Below are positions 58,979-64,000 of a stretch of DNA of 64,000 nt, piece after piece (position 1 is the stretch's first letter; every line of letters begins with the position of its first letter). The notes beneath the pieces were generated by a model. It saw nothing but the letters and a program-made list of their open reading frames with translations, had not been told where the DNA came from and made no database searches. A program made the position numbers and the translations under genes. Source of the stretch: Hippophae tibetana (taxonomy: Eukaryota; Streptophyta; Magnoliopsida; Rosales; Elaeagnaceae); assembly GCA_037013495.1 (NCBI GenBank), contig CM072802.1:45980501-46044500 (forward strand), written 5' to 3'.

Positions 58979-59429
58979 ATTTTCTCTTCTTTCTTCCCAG
59001 ACAGAAACTATTTTCAGCGTTCCAAAACTCTAAAAAATCGAAAACCTCCTCCTCCATTTCTCCTCCACTCTTTCTCATTTTTCGACCACCTACGACTACC
59101 ATTTCCAACATCGGTTAGTGAGTTTTCTTCCTCTCTAACTAATCTTTTAGATCCCCTATTATTCATATTTTTTTCTGTTATTATGTGTTATTATTTATAT
59201 GTATAGATTGTTGTATTATATATGTAGGTTTCTATTATAACATAAGGAGAAGAATATGACGATCTTGAATAAAATAGAACAAAACCATGGTAATTTTTCT
59301 GTTATTAATTAATATTTTATTTTTCAAATATTTGTATTATTTGAACTATTTGCTAAACTGATATTGATTTTTTTTTCTGCTCGAATACAGGTTGAATATG
59401 AATAAATTTAAAAAAAAACAAAAAAAGTT

Positions 59430-59604
59430 AAAGTCGGTTCACCGCGTGAACCGACTTTAAACGTAAAGTCGGTTCATCGCGTGAACCGACTTTAAACGTA
59501 AAGTCGGTTCATCGTGTGAACCAACTTTAAACGTAAAGTCGGTTCATCACGTGAACCGACTTTAAACGTAAAGTTGGTTCACACCTTGAACCGACTTTAC
59601 ACTT
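59430..59604. repeat. Five 35-bp palindromic repeats (CACTA subterminal array)
   Basis: Units start at 59430, 59465, 59500, 59535 and 59570. Each reads AAAGTCGGTTCA, a 5-base centre (CCGCG, TCGCG, TCGTG, TCACG…), then TGAACCGACTTT and AAACGT. Each unit is itself a near-perfect palindrome. Arrays like this bind TNPA-type proteins in En/Spm. Confidence 0.92.
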
Positions 59605-60708
59605 TAAGTCATTTAATTTAAAGTCGGTTCAGCGAACTGACTTTAAATTAGTTTAAAGTCGGGTTTTTAACCGACTTTAATGCTCCTTTTTGTAGTAGTG
59701 CCTTTTTCTAAGAGATTGAAAATGAACCATTTAAATGCCACATTTGGTGGGGTTAGACAGTTTAAACTTTATTCAAGGTGTCCAAATTAAACCTAAGAAT
59801 TTAATTATCCGAGTACTAACTTTCAATTTTTAAAACCACTACTGAAAACATGTTGTCAATACATTTTCAGATAATAATTCTTATAAAAACTTTTGAAATA
59901 GAGCTTCACTCTAACTATCGGGCGATTGTTCCAACAAATAAAAGAGCACTACTCTAAATTAGACCAGATAACTAAACCTTAAAATCTAATTTTCAGATTT
60001 AAGTTTGTAATGAAAAATAATATATTTCTCTCTAACATTCTTAATATAAAATCTTGAATAAAAATAAAATCAATTCATTTTAGAGATTTTTACCTATTTA
60101 ATATTTCGCAAGCATAACAACGTTATTATTACATCATGTTTATAAATAGCCAGCACAGTTAAATTTAAGCACAAACAAATTAAATATAACATGCAAGAAT
60201 AAAGCATAAAAAATAACTGTAAAGAAAATAAAATCCTTACAGAACTTCGATGCTATTCCTGTTGCTGGAAAACCTCCTAACGAAATTTGCACTCCCATTT
60301 ATTGAATCAAAAAGCTAATAAATTACAAAAAGATAACTAGTTCTTCCCAAAAAGGGAAGAACTCTAAAACTAAGAGAAATTAACTAAAAACTAAAAAAAA
60401 CTAAAAAAATCTAAAAACTAAGAAATGGAGAGAAATAAAGAAGAGAGAAGTGTGTTTTGAGGTGTGTTTAGAAGTTAAGAGAAGGCGGGGTATTTATAGG
60501 TGAGGATGCGGAGAAAAAGTGAGTGAAAAAATGTTAAAAAATTGTGAAAACGCGGAGTGCAATTGCTGACGTCAGTATGACATCATAGGGGCGGCTGCGC
60601 GCGAAAATAGGGTGAAATGGTCAGCGAAACGCGTGGATAGCACCAGGGGCATGCAGGGCGCACGCAGACAAGCAGCAGCGCGCAAGGGCACGTGCAGAAC
60701 GACAGCAT

Positions 60709-62682
60709 GGCGCTGATGAGTGCTAAAAAAGCACTAAAATAACCATGATTTTATGCACATTAATTGATTAAAAATATATATATTTATATGTTTTATCATA
60801 TATTTATATAAATTTGTCTTTTTCGGAATCATAGGTATTTTATTGTTTTTCAGGTATTTTGGCTTAAAAACGCAACTTAAAAACTCAAAGAGGAACAATG
60901 GAAGCAATACATCACAAATATATTAATAAATAAATGGGGAAAGGTCAACAAATAGGGAAAAATTGGACAAAATAGGTCAAAAAGGTCAAAAATATCAAAA
61001 AGGAGAAAAACGCGTCACGGCGCCGCCCAGCCGCGCGCGCCACCGCGCCCAATCCCGCGCCAAGCTGCGTGCGGGCATTGTTCATCCGCGCAGAACTGCG
61101 CACGGTTACTGTTCATCCGCGCAGCACTGCGTGCGCGGGTACTGTTCATCCGCGCGCGCCGACGCCCGTTTGGCCCGTTTTTCACGTACAGTGCCCCGAT
61201 GACGTCATGCTGACGTCATCAATGACCTCATCATTTCCATTACGCGTTTTTACATTTTTTAACATTTTTTTACTCATTTTTTCTCTCCATCCTCACCTAT
61301 AAATACCCCCTTCCCTTCACTTCAAAATACACCTTCAAAACACACTTCTCTCTTCTTTCTTTCTCTCTTTTCTTAGATTTTTAGTTTTTCTTAGTTTTTC
61401 TTATGTTTTCTTAGTTTTTAGCTTTTCTTAGTTAAATTCTCTTAGATTTTTAGTTTTTCTTAGTTTTTCTTATGTTTTCTTAGTTTTTAGCTTTTCTTAG
61501 TTAAATTCTCTTAGATTTAGAGTTCTTCCCTTTTTGGGAAGAACTAGTTATGTTTATGTAATTTTTTTAGCTTTTTGATTCAATAAATGGGAGTGCAAAT
61601 TCCGCTTGGAGTTTTTCCAGCAACGGGAATAGCGTCGAAGTTCTGTAAGGATTTTATTTTCTTTACAGTTATTTTTATGCTTTATTCTTACATGTTATAT
61701 TTAATTTGTCTGTGGTTAAATTGAACTGTGCTGGCTATTTAGTAAACATGATGTAATAATGACGTTGTTATGCTTGCGAAATATTAAATAGGTAAAAATC
61801 TCTAAAATGAATTGATTTTATTTTTATTCATGATTTTATATTAAGAATGTTAGAGAGAAATATATTATTTTTCATTACAAACTTAAACCTGAAAATTAGA
61901 TTTTAAGGTTTAGTTATCCGGTCTGATTTAGAGTAGTGCTCTTTTATTTGATGGTACAATCGCCCGGTAGTTAGAGTGAAGCTCTATTTCAAAAGTTTTT
62001 ATAAGAATTATTATCTTAAAATGTATTGACAACATGTTTTCGATAGTGGTTTTAAAACTTGAAAGTTAGTACTCGGATAACTAAATTCTTAGGTTTAATT
62101 TGGACACCTTGAATAAAGTTTAAACTGTCTAACCCCACCAAAGGTGGCATTTAAATGGTCATTTTCAATCTCTTAGAAAAAGGAATTAATTTAATTAGGA
62201 AAATTAGTTATCAACCCCACCCATAGGTGTTAATTGATTTGTTTAGTTAACAAAGAATATCTAACCCCACCAAAGGTGGTATTCATACAAAAAAGGGAGA
62301 ATCAATAAATATCAATTCATATCTTTAATAACCTAGATAATATGAGCAAGCATAATTAACTTAGTTATTATATCCATAAATACTCCGCCATTATAAATGA
62401 TAAAATTTGCATGAATGTTTATTGAATCTATGTTTATTTTTATGTAAGTAGATTAAAAACACAAAAACCCCAAAATATCGTGACAGGATGTTTAGGATTT
62501 AATTTCGTTTTTAGAAGTTTGAATAATAAATTAAAAACCACATACATTCCTTCCTTAGATCGACCTTGGGAGTATACTTATCATTTTCTTCGAAATGATT
62601 CGTGCACTTGCGAGAGTTTTATAAATATTAAAACCAAAGTATTGGCAAGAATCGGCGATGCCGGTTTTCGCTCATCAGGCGC
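60709..62682 (+). mobile_element. Solo LTR, 19215 family; TSD GGCGC
   Basis: The LTR is 60714-62677, plus strand, with GGCGC duplicated at 60709-60713 and 62678-62682. All landmarks are present: U3 hairpin, GC box (61010-61200), TGACGTCA cluster near 61199-61220, TATA near 61302, AATAAA phrase near 61580, U5 end GCTCATCA. R contains a duplicated block of TTTTCTTAGTTTTTAGC (61380-61515). Confidence 0.93.
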
Positions 62683-63052
62683 GCGCGGGCGTGGGCATGG
62701 ACCTCAGCATGGCGCACACACGAGGCTCGGCGCGGCTGGGCAGCGCAGCGGCGCGATTTTCTCCTTTTTGACATTTTTGACCCTTTTGACCCATTTTGTC
62801 CAATTTTTTCATATTTGTTGACCTTTCCCCATTTATTTATTAATATATTTGTGATGTATTACTTCTAGTATTCCTCTTTGAGTCTTTAAGTTACATTTTT
62901 AAGCGAAAATACCTGAAAAACAATAAAAATACCCGTGATTCCGAAAAAGACAAATTTATATAAATATATGATAAAACATATAAATATATATATTTTTAAT
63001 CAATTAATGTGGATAAAATCATGGTAATTTTAGTGCTTTTTGAGCACTCATA

Positions 63053-63534
63053 AAGGGTTATACTTGAGGTTAGGGTAAAATTGGAAACAAAATTGAGATG
63101 GGAATGGAATCATGATTCCTTAATGAGGGGGAGAAGGAATTATGATTACTTCTCTTTTAAGAATCGATTTTATTTCATTCTCACTCTTTAGCCCAACCAA
63201 AAATAAAATTGGAAGGAATCAATTCAGATTCCAATCTATTTCATTCCAGTCAATGAAACATAGGGTAATGTAATATTACCTTTACATATACCACACTCTC
63301 TATCAAAAAATATACTCCACACTCTCTATCAAAAAATATACCACCAAATCCAAACACATGTCGCATTATAGTCAACAAAGAAATTCTAGCGTTTATTCAA
63401 GAACATCATGTTTAACATATACCAAATGTCTCTACATAAAATAACAAAAAAAAATGTAACTCCAATAAGAAATGGATAGCTGTTGTGACATAGCTACTAC
63501 TGGTGATATTGTTCTAAAGAATTAGGATGTTATT
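63053..63534. repeat. Foldback-related centre and short tandem duplication
   Basis: 63085-63260 resembles the centre of the foldback at 56890-57070 (GGAATCATGATTCCT, GAGAAGGAATTA). At 63289-63345 a ~27-bp unit (CCACACTCTCTATCAAAAAA) is duplicated. Nothing else recognised. Confidence 0.6.
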
Positions 63535-64000
63535 AATTTACTAGTTTGTGTAAGAATCTCATCATCACCTCATGTCATTGAACCATCATACTCTATTGTT
63601 GAGTAAATCTAGCAATACGAAGATCTTGAGTTTAAATTTGCTGATCATGGACCTAAAATTTGAACACTTTCGACATGGACAACAGAATGGAATCGTAATA
63701 GGAATGTGAATAGAAATGGAATGGAAACAATTTCTTTGGTTTGACTGGTGTAATCAAAGAAGAAATTAGTATTATAGTGCTTGGTTTTTAGTTGAAATGG
63801 AGTGAAAAAATTGTATATTACCTTAATACTCATTTATTAAGTAAAATTTAAATAATATCATTTAATTATTATTTTTTCACTAGAAATTTTTTTTTATTGA
63901 TATCATTATTTTTCTAAAGAATTATTACTTAAAAATAAAATATATTATTGAAATAATTATTTTTCTTAATAGCGTTTAGGGTTTGGAGGTTTGTGATTTC
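63535..64000 (-). repeat. Repeat A and foldback arm, cut by window end
   Basis: Inverted repeat A (63535-63670), then the TTTGGTTTGACTGG arm (63727 on), AT-rich part and the start of a TTTAGGG-like array (63968 on). Same order as 52690-53355. Confidence 0.75.

Larger units (their letters stand above)
58772..59703. mobile_element. Non-autonomous CACTA element, 926 bp; TSD CCT
   Basis: The element is 58775-59700, with termini CACTACTACAAAAA and TTTTTGTAGTAGTG (perfect 14-bp inverted repeats) and a 3-bp duplication CCT (58772-58774, 59701-59703), as expected for CACTA transposons. Subterminal TAAAGTCGGTT words crowd both ends. A large hairpin (58860-58975) and a five-unit palindromic array (59430-59604) are inside. 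A piece at 59240-59310 (GATCTTGAATAAAATAG…GGTAATTTTT) matches the 41-80 and 42040-42075 regions, so it is a deletion derivative of the CACTA family at 39107. No transposase. Confidence 0.95.
58281..63052 (-). mobile_element. 5' LTR (minus), 19215 family, with two nested insertions
   Basis: The LTR consists of 58281-58774, 59701-60713 and 62678-63052. The first gap is a non-autonomous CACTA element with a CCT duplication; the second is a plus-strand solo LTR with a GGCGC duplication that landed in the GC-rich box. The U3 start at 63041-63052 reads GAGCACTCATA, slightly damaged. The leader to the left identifies it as a 5' LTR. Confidence 0.9.

Noticed and set aside
59430-59604. Array of regular palindromic repeats resembling a CRISPR array
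   Set aside because: Units are contiguous with no unique spacers, and lie in a CACTA transposon of a plant genome; they are subterminal repeats.

Overview
The window looks like repeat-dense, AT-rich heterochromatin of a flowering plant, probably a eudicot. The main clues are Ty3/gypsy elements of the Athila type with a primer site matching tRNA-Asp, a CACTA (En/Spm) transposon with DUF4216 and plant-transposase domains, and TTTAGGG-like telomere-type repeats. I see no ordinary host gene, tRNA or rRNA. Nearly everything is transposon sequence, nested several layers deep, and most boundaries can be set by target-site duplications (TSDs).

The centrepiece is a complete, apparently coding-competent Athila-like retrotransposon at 19215-32892. 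It has ~2.03 kb LTRs, nearly identical outside one GC-rich box, and a perfect 5-bp TSD (GGTGT). Its layout is 5' LTR, tRNA-Asp primer site, leader with two covarying hairpins, a free-standing gag (Gag1, 445 aa), a double hairpin, a second complete gag fused to pol (Gag2-Pol, 1723 aa), the same double hairpin again, 1.9 kb without an env gene, a hairpin, the polypurine tract and the 3' LTR. Two full gag genes in one element, each followed by the same RNA-like hairpin module after a stop codon, is the most unusual thing here. Gag1 has lost two zinc-knuckle cysteines (both now Tyr), while Gag2 keeps its CCHC.

Region by region. 1-485: CACTA fragment. 486-2280: 3' LTR and 3' internal part of a minus-strand element. 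2430-8998: decayed plus-strand gag-pol, split by an LTR with an inverted interior (4026-6103) and a solo LTR of another family (7259-8859). 8999-11640: decayed minus-strand chromovirus-like element. 12602-15105: an LTR-derived insertion with two U3 ends. 15111-33319: an old minus-strand element (gag plus a 'putative plant transposon protein' ORF) whose 5' LTR hosts the intact element. 34440-39106: decayed Tat-like element, host of a solo LTR (36007-37997). 39107-44969: CACTA element with transposase exons, host of another solo LTR. 44970-52676: several fragments of the Athila-like family in both orientations. 52690-57690: foldback elements with telomere-like inverted arms and captured LTR promoter fragments. 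57690-63052: remnant minus-strand element whose LTR hosts a 926-bp non-autonomous CACTA element and a plus-strand solo LTR. 63053-64000: more foldback sequence.

Order of events: insertions went repeatedly into older insertions. The 19215-32892 element is among the youngest. The relics supply comparative evidence for the leader, post-ORF and PPT-adjacent hairpins described in the findings.
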